A program made the position numbers and the translations under genes. 64,000 nucleotides of DNA from Pseudonocardia kunmingensis (GTDB taxonomy: Bacteria; Actinomycetota; Actinomycetes; Mycobacteriales; Pseudonocardiaceae), in assembly GCF_006716445.1 (NCBI RefSeq), contig NZ_VFPA01000004.1, positions 558,001 to 622,000 of the forward strand, written 5' to 3'. The notes under the pieces are model-generated. The model was not told where the DNA came from. It saw only the letters and a list, made by a program, of their open reading frames with translations, and searched no databases. Below, in pieces: positions 16,681-24,975 of the stretch (positions within the stretch are counted from its first letter, which is position 1; every line of letters begins with the position of its first letter).

Positions 16681-17780
16681 CGGCAGGGAGCCCCGAACGG
16701 ACGACCTCCGAGCAGACGCTTCCCGGCGCGGGCACCGATCCGGCCGTACCGGCCCACCGGGGCGACCCGCTCGCCGAGCAGCGCGCGATGGGACGCGGAG
16801 CCGCCGTGGTCGACCGCAGCCACCGCGGCGTGATCACCGTGACCGGCGCCGACCGGCTGAGCTGGCTGCACCTGCTGCTCACCCAGCACGTCAGCGAGCT
16901 GCCCGCGGACACCGGCACCGAGGCGCTCGTCCTCGACCTCAACGGGCGGGTCCTGCACCACATGGTGGTCGCGCACACGAGCGACACCGTCTTCCTGGAC
17001 ACCGAGGCGGGCGACGTGCCCGAGCTGCTCGACTACCTGCAGAAGATGGTGTTCTGGTCCCAGGTGGAACCCCGCGACGCCACGGGCGCGTACGCGGTGC
17101 TGAGCGTCGTCGGCCCCGACACCGCCGACGTGCTGGCCGCGGCGGGTGTCGCCGTCCCCGAGCGCCCCCACGGCGTGCTCGCGTCGCCGGACGGCGGGCT
17201 CGTCCGGCGGATGGCGTGGCCCGGCGCGGACGCCGCCGACCTCCTGGTGCCGCGCGACGCGCGGGACGCGTGGTGGGAGCGGCTCACCGCGGGTGGCGCC
17301 CGCCCCGCAGGCATGATGGCGTTCGAGGCGATGCGCGTGGAGTCCCTGCGCCCCCGCCTGCACGTCGACACCGACGAGCGGACGATCCCGCACGAGGTCG
17401 GCTGGATCGGCTCCGCGGTGCACCTGACGAAGGGGTGCTACCGCGGCCAGGAGACGGTGGCGCGCGTGGCCAACCTCGGCCGCCCACCGCGCCGGCTCGT
17501 GCTGCTGCACCTCGACGGCGGCGACGAGACCCTTCCGGTGCCCGGCGACCCGGTGGTGCGCGACGGCCGTGCCGTGGGTCGCGTCGGCACGGTGGCGCTG
17601 CACCACGAGCTCGGCCCGGTCGCGCTGGCGCTGGTGAAGCGCTCGGTCCCGGCGGACGCGGAGCTGGTGGCGGGCACCGAGGACCGCGCGGCCCCGGCCG
17701 CGATCGACCCGGCCTCGATCCCGGAGGAGGACGCGGCACCCCCCGCGGGCCGCGCCGCCCAGACAGGCCTGCGCGGCTGA
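16677..17780 (+). CDS. ygfZ: YgfZ/GcvT-like folate-binding protein
   Basis: A 367-aa protein with a GcvT-like fold and the YgfZ fingerprint KGCYRGQETVAR (about residues 253-264) whose cysteine is essential in the family. YgfZ uses tetrahydrofolate to help assemble or repair certain Fe-S clusters. The GTG at 16677 overlaps the stop of the upstream regulator (GTGA); the frame is open further upstream but lies over that gene. The last 35 residues are Ala/Pro-rich. In M. tuberculosis the homologue sits beside the DUF3073 gene, as here. Confidence 0.87.
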   Translation: MTAGSPERTTSEQTLPGAGTDPAVPAHRGDPLAEQRAMGRGAAVVDRSHRGVITVTGADRLSWLHLLLTQHVSELPADTGTEALVLDLNGRVLHHMVVAHTSDTVFLDTEAGDVPELLDYLQKMVFWSQVEPRDATGAYAVLSVVGPDTADVLAAAGVAVPERPHGVLASPDGGLVRRMAWPGADAADLLVPRDARDAWWERLTAGGARPAGMMAFEAMRVESLRPRLHVDTDERTIPHEVGWIGSAVHLTKGCYRGQETVARVANLGRPPRRLVLLHLDGGDETLPVPGDPVVRDGRAVGRVGTVALHHELGPVALALVKRSVPADAELVAGTEDRAAPAAIDPASIPEEDAAPPAGRAAQTGLRG

Positions 17781-17869
17781 GGCACTTCACCCACCCAGCA
17801 CCCCCTCCACTCAAGGCCCGCCGGATCCCAGCATGCGGGACGACGGTCCCAAGCTTCGGTATCCCCGCC

Positions 17870-17875
17870 TAGGGT
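17870..17875 (+). promoter_or_regulatory. -10 element of the MFS gene, leaderless
   Basis: TAGGGT is followed by seven bases and the GTG at 17883. Confidence 0.45.
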
Positions 17876-17882
17876 CGGTCCT

Positions 17883-19073
17883 GTGGGTGCGGCTTCGCGG
17901 TATCGCTGGGTGGTGCTCGTCGTCGGCACCGCCGCGCAGGCCTCCACCGCCTACTTCCTCGGCCTCGCCGCCGTCACACCTGCGCTGCGTGAGCACTTCG
18001 GGCTGGGCCTGGGCGGGGTCGGGGTGCTCATCGGGCTCGCGTCGGCGGGGTTGATCCCGACGCTGATCCCGTGGGGCAGCGCGGCCGACCGGTTCGGGGA
18101 GCGCTGGGTGATGGCCACCGGGCTCGTGGGCGCGGCCGGGGCGCTCGGGGGCATCGCGCTCGCCGACGACGCGGTGGCCGCCGGCGTGCTGCTCGTCGTG
18201 GCGGGCGCGTGCGGGGCGAGCGTCAACGCCGCGAGCGGCCGGGCGGTGATGACGTGGTTCCCCGCGGACGGCCGGGGCACCGCCATGGCCATCCGCCAGA
18301 CGTCCGTGCCGGTCGGCGCCGCGCTCGCCGCCGTCGTACTGCCGCCGATCGCCGGCGCCGGTGGCGTGCCGGCCGTCTTCGCCGCGCTGGCCGTGACGTG
18401 CCTGGCCGCCGCGCTGGCCGTCGCCGCGTGGATCCGCGAACCCCCCGGCCACCGGGCGCGGTCCGGCCGTCCCGCCGCGGGGGCCCGCGCGGTGCTGTCC
18501 GACCCCCGCCTGCAGCGGCTGAGCCTCGCCGGCTTCCTCCTGGTGGTTCCCCAGTTCCTCGGTTCGGTGTTCCTCGTCGAGGTGCTGCACGAGGGTTCCG
18601 GCGTCCCGCTCGCGACCGCGGGCGCGCTGCTCGCGGTCACCCAGGTGCTCGGCGCGCTCGGCAGGCTGGTCAACGGCGCCTGGAGCGACCGTGCGGGGAG
18701 CAGGCTCGGGCCGCTGCGGATCGTGGCGGTGGCGGTCGCGGTGGGCTTCGCGCTGTCGGCGCTCCTGCGGCCGGGTCCCGCCGTGGTGCTCGCCGTCGTG
18801 CTGGTGCCGGCTGCGGCGCTCGCGATCAGCTGGAACGGGCTGGTGTTCACCACGGCCGGCGAGCTGGCGCCGCCCGGACGTGCGGCCACCGCGATGGCCG
18901 TCTCCAACACCGCCAACTACGTGGCCGCCGCGGGCGCACCCGCGCTCGGGGGTCTGGTGGCCGAGCTCGCGGGGTGGTCGGCGATGCTGGCGCTCGGCGC
19001 GCTCGCGGCCGCCGCAGCCCTGCTGGCGCTGCGCCGCCTCGCCGATCCGGCCGCCGCGCCCGTGGCCGGCTGA
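17883..19073 (+). CDS. MFS transporter, CynX/NimT-like
   Basis: A 396-aa protein with about twelve membrane helices and the MFS loop 2-3 motif GSAADRFGERW (about residues 65-75). The second half repeats it weakly as GAWSDRAGSRLG. Members of this subgroup move small organic anions, but the substrate cannot be read from the sequence. The start is a GTG seven bases after a TAGGGT -10, so it looks leaderless. It is monocistronic between ygfZ and DUF3073. Confidence 0.83.
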   Translation: MGAASRYRWVVLVVGTAAQASTAYFLGLAAVTPALREHFGLGLGGVGVLIGLASAGLIPTLIPWGSAADRFGERWVMATGLVGAAGALGGIALADDAVAAGVLLVVAGACGASVNAASGRAVMTWFPADGRGTAMAIRQTSVPVGAALAAVVLPPIAGAGGVPAVFAALAVTCLAAALAVAAWIREPPGHRARSGRPAAGARAVLSDPRLQRLSLAGFLLVVPQFLGSVFLVEVLHEGSGVPLATAGALLAVTQVLGALGRLVNGAWSDRAGSRLGPLRIVAVAVAVGFALSALLRPGPAVVLAVVLVPAAALAISWNGLVFTTAGELAPPGRAATAMAVSNTANYVAAAGAPALGGLVAELAGWSAMLALGALAAAAALLALRRLADPAAAPVAG

Positions 19074-19134
19074 GCCCCCTCGACACCCGATCGGGTGCGC
19101 GGACCTGCGCATACCCGGCCACCGGGCCCGGCTC

Positions 19135-19187
19135 GAGGTCACCTTCCCACCAGCCCTGCGGGTGACCTCCGCCGCGTGCGAGGTCAC
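19135..19187. repeat. Three GAGGTCAC elements upstream of the DUF3073 gene
   Basis: GAGGTCAC stands at 19135-19142 and 19180-19187 in direct orientation and at 19161-19169 inverted (GGTGACCTC). The spacing makes an inverted pair with a further half-site. It lies in the 238-base gap before the DUF3073 gene and could be an operator. Confidence 0.4.
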
Positions 19188-19311
19188 ATTGCCGGTGCCA
19201 CGTCGCACTCCCGGGCGTTCGCAAGGTACGGTGAACACCAGGAGATTGATGAGATGAATGGGGCCGCCGAGACATCCGGCCGCCCCTTCCCTGTTGTAAG
19301 GGGGACCAGCC

Positions 19312-19512
19312 ATGGGGCGCGGACGAGCCAAGGCCAAGCAGACGAAGGTGGCTCGAGAGCTCAAGTACAGCTCCCCCACCATGGATCTCGACGCTTTGCA
19401 GCGCGAGATCGGAAGCGCGGCACCCCACAACGGTGAGCCGGACGACGACTACGCCGATCCTTACGCTCCCGTCGAGGACGACGACGAGGCCCCGCAGCGC
19501 CGCTACCGCTGA
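19312..19512 (+). CDS. DUF3073 small conserved protein
   Basis: A 66-aa protein beginning MGRGRAKAKQTKVARELKYSS, the fixed N-terminal signature of DUF3073, with a basic first half and an acidic second half. It is found throughout actinobacteria; its function is unknown. AAGGGGG lies eight bases before the ATG. The 5' leader carries an imperfect GC hairpin at about 19260-19286. In M. tuberculosis the homologue (Rv0810c) adjoins purM, which here is 23 kb away. Confidence 0.87.
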   Translation: MGRGRAKAKQTKVARELKYSSPTMDLDALQREIGSAAPHNGEPDDDYADPYAPVEDDDEAPQRRYR

Positions 19513-19561
19513 GCTGCGGGGTCACCGCGGTCGCGTGGGGGTGCCGTGGAGCTGACCTCGT

Positions 19562-20302
19562 TCAGCTGGAGAGCGTGAGCGCGATGGAGTAACGGCTCGC
19601 ACGGTAGATGTGCGAGCCGTACTCCACGGCCCGGCCGCTCGCGTCCCACGCGGTGCGGGTCATGGTGAGCACCGGCGCGCCACGCGCGTCGCCGAGCACC
19701 CGGGCCTCCGCGGCCGTGGCGGCGCGGGCGCCCACCACCTGGTCGGCCATCCGGGGCACGTAACCGGCTGCCCGCAGCAACTCGTAGAGGCCGCGTTCCT
19801 CCAGGTCGGTCCCGCGTGGGCGGAGCACGTCCACCGGAACGGCGTTGTGCATCAGCGCCAGCGGTTCGCCCGCGGCGAACCGGAGGCGCTCCAACCACGT
19901 CACCTCGGTGCCCTCGGGTACGCCGAGCGCTTCGGCGACGGGGTCGGGCGCCGGACGGGTCTCCACGACCCGGATCCGGGTGCTCGGCCGTTGGCCCGTC
20001 TTCGCCAGGTCGTCGTAGAGGCTCGACAGCTCCACGGGCCTGCGCACCTTCGGGTGCACGATCTGGGTGCCGATGCCCCGCTTGCGGACGAGCACGCCGC
20101 GCTCCACGAGGTGCTGGATCGCCCGGCGCATGGTGGGCCGGGAGACACCGAGCCGCTCGGCCAGCTCCACCTCGTTGTCCAACCGGCCCCCGACCGGCAT
20201 CTCCCCGCACTCGATGAGCTGTTCGAGCTTGCCCGCTGCCTGGAAGTAGAGCGGGACGGGGCTGCTGCGGTCCAGCGCCGCTCCCGGTGCCGGGATGTCC
20301 AT
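19562..20302 (-). CDS. GntR-family (HutC/UTRA) regulator of inositol catabolism
   Basis: A 246-aa regulator with an N-terminal winged helix (NEVELAERLGVSRPTMRRAIQHLVERGVLVRKRGIG, about residues 41-77) and a C-terminal UTRA ligand domain. It is divergent from iolC, so it most likely represses the iol genes until an inositol breakdown product binds. The ATG at 20300-20302 has GGGGGAG six bases upstream; a further ATG at 20332 lies inside the palindrome thought to be its own operator and is not used. Actinobacterial IolR proteins are of the GntR type. Confidence 0.82.
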   Translation of the reverse strand: MDIPAPGAALDRSSPVPLYFQAAGKLEQLIECGEMPVGGRLDNEVELAERLGVSRPTMRRAIQHLVERGVLVRKRGIGTQIVHPKVRRPVELSSLYDDLAKTGQRPSTRIRVVETRPAPDPVAEALGVPEGTEVTWLERLRFAAGEPLALMHNAVPVDVLRPRGTDLEERGLYELLRAAGYVPRMADQVVGARAATAAEARVLGDARGAPVLTMTRTAWDASGRAVEYGSHIYRASRYSIALTLSS

Positions 20303-20324
20303 ACCTGCTCCCCCTGGGCTCGCT

Positions 20325-20338
20325 TTTGTCATGACAAA
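20325..20338. promoter_or_regulatory. Palindromic operator for the GntR regulator
   Basis: TTTGTCATGACAAA is a perfect 14-bp palindrome of the GntR/HutC type. It sits in the divergent region, three bases before the -35 of iolC and 22 bases before the regulator start, so one bound dimer could shut both promoters. Confidence 0.68.
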
Positions 20339-20341
20339 GTG

Positions 20342-20370
20342 TTGACAGGTAAGGGGCGTCAGAGTACACC
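20342..20370 (+). promoter_or_regulatory. iolC promoter
   Basis: TTGACA at 20342-20347 is a perfect -35 element; 17 bases later TACACC at 20365-20370 is a fair -10. The 5' leader would be about 40 bases with GGAGGAG before the ATG at 20417. Confidence 0.55.
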
Positions 20371-20416
20371 TGGCCCGGCGGCCGGGGCGCTCCCGGCGCG
20401 GAGCGGAGGAGACGCG

Positions 20417-21391
20417 ATGGGGCCGGGAGACGGGCGTGGGGACGGCCTCGACGTACTCACGATGGGCCGCATCGGCGTGGACGTCTACCCGCTGCAGACC
20501 GGGGTGTCGCTGCGCGAGGTCCAGACCTTCGGCAAGTACCTCGGGGGCAGCGCCACCAACGTCGCGGTCGCCGCGGCCCGGCACGGCAGGCGCAGCGCGG
20601 TGGTCAGCCGCACGGGGCAGGACCCGTTCGGCGAGTTCATCCACGACGCGCTGCGCGGCTTCGGAGTGGACGACCGCTACGTCACGCCGGTGCCGCACCT
20701 GCCCACACCCGTGACGTTCTGCGAGATCTTCCCGCCCGACGACTTCCCCCTGTACTTCTACCGCTTCCCGAAGGCCCCCGACCTGGAGATCCACGCCCAC
20801 GAGCTGGACATGGACGCCGTGCGCGCGGCGGGCGTCTTCTGGGTCACCGGCACCGGTCTGTCGCAGGAGCCCAGTCGGGACGCGACGCTGACGGCGCTGC
20901 GCGCCCGCGGGAAGGACGGCATCACGGTCCTCGACCTGGACTACCGGCCGATGTTCTGGGAGTCGCGCGAGGCCGCGCGCGCCGCGATGCGGGAGGCACT
21001 GCCCCACGTCACGGTGGCGGTCGGCAACCTCGACGAGTGCGACACCGCCGTCGGCGTGCGCGAGCCGTACGCCGCGGCGACGGCGCTGCACGCCGCGGGA
21101 GTGGAGCTGGCGGTGGTGAAGCAGGGCCCCGCCGGCGTGCTTGCGTCCGACCGTTCGACCCAGGTGGAGGTGCCGCCGGTACCCGTCGAGGTCGTCAACG
21201 GGCTCGGCGCCGGCGACGCGTTCGGCGGAGCGCTCTGCCATGCCCTGCTGTCGGGCTGGGACCTGGAGCGGGCGATGCGGTTCTGCAACGCCGCCGGTGC
21301 GATCGTCGCGGGCAGGCTTGCCTGCGCGGAGGCCATGCCGACCACCGACGAGGTCGACGAGGTGCTGCGGGAGGCCGTCGGTGCGGGCTGA
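20417..21391 (+). CDS. iolC: 5-dehydro-2-deoxygluconokinase IolC
   Basis: A 324-aa PfkB/ribokinase-family sugar kinase. It has the N-terminal GGSATNVAVAAARHG signature (about residues 45-59) and the C-terminal anion-hole motif NGLGAGDAFGGALC with the catalytic Asp. It phosphorylates 2-deoxy-5-keto-D-gluconate, giving the substrate of the aldolase. GGAGGAG precedes the ATG at 20417; the frame runs open upstream over the regulator and was trimmed. It overlaps the next gene by 11 bases and heads the inositol operon. Confidence 0.9.
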   Translation: MGPGDGRGDGLDVLTMGRIGVDVYPLQTGVSLREVQTFGKYLGGSATNVAVAAARHGRRSAVVSRTGQDPFGEFIHDALRGFGVDDRYVTPVPHLPTPVTFCEIFPPDDFPLYFYRFPKAPDLEIHAHELDMDAVRAAGVFWVTGTGLSQEPSRDATLTALRARGKDGITVLDLDYRPMFWESREAARAAMREALPHVTVAVGNLDECDTAVGVREPYAAATALHAAGVELAVVKQGPAGVLASDRSTQVEVPPVPVEVVNGLGAGDAFGGALCHALLSGWDLERAMRFCNAAGAIVAGRLACAEAMPTTDEVDEVLREAVGAG

Positions 21392-22256
21392 ACGGTTGCA
21401 GGAGCTCGTCGAGGTCCGGGTGCGCCGCCCGGAGGCGGTGGCCGAGGCCGCGCGGCGACGGCGGCGGCCCGGTTCGGTGCTGGGCGAGCACGGCAAGCTG
21501 ATGATGATCGCCGCCGACCACCCGGCGCGCGGCGCGCTGCGGGCCGGGGAGCGGCCGCTGGCCATGGCCGACCGCGGCGACCTGCTGGACCGGCTGTGCG
21601 TCGCACTGTCCCGGCCGGGCGTCAACGGCGTCCTCGGCACTCCGGACGTCCTGGAGGACCTGCTGCTGCTCGGCGCGCTCGAGGGCAAGGTCGTGGTGGG
21701 GTCGATGAACCGCGGCGGCCTCGCGGGCACGGCCTTCGAGATCGACGACCGGTTCACCGCCTACGACGCCCCCAGCATCGCCGCGGCCGGCTACGAGGGC
21801 GGCAAGATGCTGGTCCGCATCGACCCCGAGGACCCGGCCACCGCGGCGACTCTCGAGTCGTGCGGCCGGGCCGTGAGCGCGCTGGCCGACCACCGGCTGA
21901 TGGCGATGGTCGAGCCGTTCATCTCGCACCGGGTCGACGGCCGGGTGCGCAACGAGCTCACGGCCGAGGCCATGGTCCGCGCCTCCACGGTGGCCGCCGG
22001 CCTCGGCACGACGTCCGCCCGCACCTGGCTCAAGGTCCCGATCGTCGACGAGATGGAGCGCGCCATGGCCGCGACCACCCTGCCCGCACTGATCCTCGGC
22101 GGGGAGGTGGCGCAGGACCAGGACGCGGCGTTCGCGAGCTGGAGCAAGGCGCTGGCGCTGCCCACCGTGCAAGGCCTGGTGATCGGGAGGAGCCTCCTGT
22201 ACCCACCGGGGGACGACGTGGCGGCAGCGGTGGACGCGGCGGTGGGGCTGCTGTGA
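21381..22256 (+). CDS. Cgl0158-family (beta/alpha)8 barrel aldolase, IolJ-like role
   Basis: A 291-aa protein of the (beta/alpha)8 Cgl0158 type found next to iolC in corynebacterial and other actinobacterial iol clusters. Motifs seen: MMIAADHPARGAL, GTPDVLEDLL, ALILGGEVAQD, and a Lys in TWLKVPIVDEM that may be the Schiff-base residue of a class I aldolase. It probably cleaves 2-deoxy-5-keto-gluconate 6-phosphate to dihydroxyacetone phosphate and malonate semialdehyde, since no Fba-like IolJ is present. The activity is inferred from family and context. Confidence 0.72.
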   Translation: MRAERLQELVEVRVRRPEAVAEAARRRRRPGSVLGEHGKLMMIAADHPARGALRAGERPLAMADRGDLLDRLCVALSRPGVNGVLGTPDVLEDLLLLGALEGKVVVGSMNRGGLAGTAFEIDDRFTAYDAPSIAAAGYEGGKMLVRIDPEDPATAATLESCGRAVSALADHRLMAMVEPFISHRVDGRVRNELTAEAMVRASTVAAGLGTTSARTWLKVPIVDEMERAMAATTLPALILGGEVAQDQDAAFASWSKALALPTVQGLVIGRSLLYPPGDDVAAAVDAAVGLL

Positions 22257-23119
22257 CGAAGCACCTGATCCGCAGCGGCGAGACCGCCGACGGCCACTTC
22301 TCCCTCGTCGTCACCCCGGAGAGCGCCGGGTGGGGCTACAGCTCGCTCCGGGTGCTCGAGCTGCCTGCCGGGGGGAGCTCCTCGTTCGCGACCGGGCCGG
22401 ACGAGATGGTGGTGCTGCCGTTGTCCGGGGGCTGCCGCGTCGAGTGCGACGGGGAGGCGTTCGAGGTCACCGGGCGACGTAGCGTCTTCTCCCGCGTCAC
22501 CGACTTCGCCTACGTGCCCCGCGACGCGCAGGTCACCGTGTCCTCCGAGGCGGGAGGCCGCTTCGCGCTGCCGGCCGCCCGGGCCACCCGGCGGCTGCCC
22601 GCGCGGTACGGGCCCGCCGAGGGCGTGTCGGTGGAGCTGCGCGGCGCCGGGCAGGCCAGCCGGCAGGTCAACAACTTCTGCAACCCGCAGACCTTCGACG
22701 CCGACAAGCTGATCGCCGTCGAGGTGCTGACGCCGGGCGCCAACTGGTCGTCGTGGCCGCCGCACAAGCACGACGAGGAGCGCGAGGGCGAGGCGCGCCT
22801 GGAGGAGGTCTACTACTTCGAGGTGGACCACGACGGCCCGGGCTTCCAGCGCGTCTACACCTCCGGGCCGGGTCGGGAGATCGACGTCTGCGCCGAGGTG
22901 CGCAGCGGCGACACGGTGCTGATCCCGCACGGCTGGCACGGCCCGTCGATGGCCGCGCCCGGTTACGACCTCTACTACCTCAACGTCATGGCCGGGCCGA
23001 GCCCGGAGCGCGCCTGGCTGATCTGCGACGACCCGGCGCACGCCTGGGTGCGGGGCACCTGGGAGGACCAGGACGTCGACCGGCGCCTGCCGCTGACCAC
23101 GACCGAGGAGAAGCAGTGA
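22253..23119 (+). CDS. iolB: 5-deoxy-glucuronate isomerase IolB
   Basis: A 288-aa double cupin. The metal site is seen in WPPHKHDEEREGEARLEEVYYFE (about residues 167-189) with the second-half His in IPHGWHGPS. It isomerises 5-deoxy-glucuronate to 2-deoxy-5-keto-gluconate. The GTG start overlaps the preceding stop by four bases (GTGA). Length agrees with the family (about 270-300 aa). Confidence 0.94.
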   Translation: MTKHLIRSGETADGHFSLVVTPESAGWGYSSLRVLELPAGGSSSFATGPDEMVVLPLSGGCRVECDGEAFEVTGRRSVFSRVTDFAYVPRDAQVTVSSEAGGRFALPAARATRRLPARYGPAEGVSVELRGAGQASRQVNNFCNPQTFDADKLIAVEVLTPGANWSSWPPHKHDEEREGEARLEEVYYFEVDHDGPGFQRVYTSGPGREIDVCAEVRSGDTVLIPHGWHGPSMAAPGYDLYYLNVMAGPSPERAWLICDDPAHAWVRGTWEDQDVDRRLPLTTTEEKQ

Positions 23120-24975
23120 GACTGACGGTCGCCCAGGCGCTCGTGCGGTTCCTCGCGAACCAGTACAGCGAGCGCGACGGCACGCAGCACCGGCTCGTGC
23201 CTGGCTGCTTCGGGATCTTCGGGCACGGCAACGTCGCCGGCGTCGGGCAGGCGCTGCTGGAGGCCACGCAGACCGGCGTCGACCTGCCCTACCACCTCGC
23301 CCGCAACGAGCAGGGCATGGTGCACAGCGCCGTCGGCTACGCGCGGATGCGCAACCGGCTGCAGCTCATGGCGTGCACGGCCTCGATCGGTCCCGGCTCC
23401 ACGAACATGATCACCGGTGCCGCGCTCGCGACCACGAACCGGATCCCGGTGCTGCTGCTCCCGTCGGACGTGTTCGCCACCCGCGTGGCGAGCCCGGTGC
23501 TGCAGGAGCTGGAGGACCCCCGCACCTACGACGTGTCGGTCAACGACGCGTTCCGGCCGGTCTCGCGCTTCTTCGACCGCGTGTGGCGGCCCGAGCAGCT
23601 GCCCTCGGCGCTGCTGGGCGCGATGCGCGTGCTCACCGACCCGGCCGAGACCGGCGCCGTGACGATCGCGCTGCCGCAGGACGTGCAGGCCGAGGCGTAC
23701 GACTGGCCCGACGAGCTGTTCGCCCCGCGGGTCTGGCACATCCCCCGCCCGGTGCCCGAGCCCGCGGCGCTGGCCCGCGCCGTCGACCTGATCCGTTCCG
23801 CGGAACGGCCGCTGGTCGTCGCGGGCGGCGGCGTGCACTACAGCGAGGCCACCGACGCCCTGCGCCGCTTCGCCGAGGCCACCGGGATCCCGGTCGGCGA
23901 TACGCAGGCCGGCAAGGGCGCGCTGCTGTGGGACCACAGCCACGCCGTGGGCGGGGTGGGGTCGACCGGCTCGCCGGTCGCGAACGCGCTGGCCCGCGAG
24001 GCGGACGTCGTGATCGGCGTCGGCACCCGCTGGAGCGACTTCACCACCGCCTCGCGCACCGCGTTCCAACGCCCGGACGTGCGGTTCGTGAACCTCAACG
24101 TCGCGGCGTTCGACGCGGCCAAGCACGCGGGCGAGATGCTCGTGGCCGACGCCCGCGCCGGGCTGGAGGCGCTCACCGAGGCCCTCGCCGGCTACCGGTG
24201 CTCCTCGACCTGGGACGTCACAGCCTGGAACCGCGCCGTGGACGGGGCCTTCCACCGCGGCCACCGGCCGCTCCCGGCGCAGACCGAGGTGCTCGGCGCG
24301 CTCAACGAGGAGATGGCCCCGACCGACGTCGTGGTGCAGGCGGCCGGGTCGATGCCCGGTGACCTGCAGATGCTGTGGCGCGCGCGGGACGCGAAGCAGT
24401 ACCACGTGGAGTACGCCTACTCCTGCATGGGCTACGAGATCGCGGGCGCGCTGGGGATCAAGATGGCCGCCCCCGACCGCGAGGTGTTCGCCCTGGTCGG
24501 CGACGGGTCGTACCTGATGATGGCGAGCGAGATCGTCACGGCGGTGTCCGAGGGGATCAAGCTCAACCTCGTCATCGTGCAGAACCACGGGTTCGCCTCG
24601 ATCGGGGCGCTCTCGGAGTCGGTGGGCTCGCAGCGGTTCGGCACCTCCTACCGCTACCGCGACCCGGCCACCGGGCTGCTCGACGGGGCGACCCTGCCCG
24701 TCGACCTGGCCGCCAACGCCGCGAGCCTCGGCGCCGACGTCATCCGCGTCCGCACGATCGAGGAGTTCCGGGCCGCGATCGCGCGCTCCCGGGCGTCCGA
24801 CCGCACCACCGCGATCCACATCGAGACCGACCCGCTCGCCCCGGCGCCGGACTCCGAGAACTGGTGGGACGTCCCGGTGGCCGAGGTCGCGCAGCTCGAC
24901 AGCACGACCGCCGCCCGCAAGACCTACGAGGCGCACAAGGCCGACCAGCGGCCCCTGATCGGAGGGACGTCCTGA
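23116..24975 (+). CDS. iolD: 3D-trihydroxycyclohexane-1,2-dione hydrolase IolD
   Basis: A 619-aa thiamine-diphosphate enzyme with the three domains of the family. The catalytic Glu is in LARNEQGM (about residue 59), and the TPP/Mg motif runs from GDGSYLM to QNHGF (about residues 463-493). It opens the ring of the diketo-inositol intermediate to give 5-deoxy-glucuronate. The GTG at 23116 overlaps the iolB stop by four bases. Sequence and length are typical for IolD. Confidence 0.95.
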   Translation: MRLTVAQALVRFLANQYSERDGTQHRLVPGCFGIFGHGNVAGVGQALLEATQTGVDLPYHLARNEQGMVHSAVGYARMRNRLQLMACTASIGPGSTNMITGAALATTNRIPVLLLPSDVFATRVASPVLQELEDPRTYDVSVNDAFRPVSRFFDRVWRPEQLPSALLGAMRVLTDPAETGAVTIALPQDVQAEAYDWPDELFAPRVWHIPRPVPEPAALARAVDLIRSAERPLVVAGGGVHYSEATDALRRFAEATGIPVGDTQAGKGALLWDHSHAVGGVGSTGSPVANALAREADVVIGVGTRWSDFTTASRTAFQRPDVRFVNLNVAAFDAAKHAGEMLVADARAGLEALTEALAGYRCSSTWDVTAWNRAVDGAFHRGHRPLPAQTEVLGALNEEMAPTDVVVQAAGSMPGDLQMLWRARDAKQYHVEYAYSCMGYEIAGALGIKMAAPDREVFALVGDGSYLMMASEIVTAVSEGIKLNLVIVQNHGFASIGALSESVGSQRFGTSYRYRDPATGLLDGATLPVDLAANAASLGADVIRVRTIEEFRAAIARSRASDRTTAIHIETDPLAPAPDSENWWDVPVAEVAQLDSTTAARKTYEAHKADQRPLIGGTS

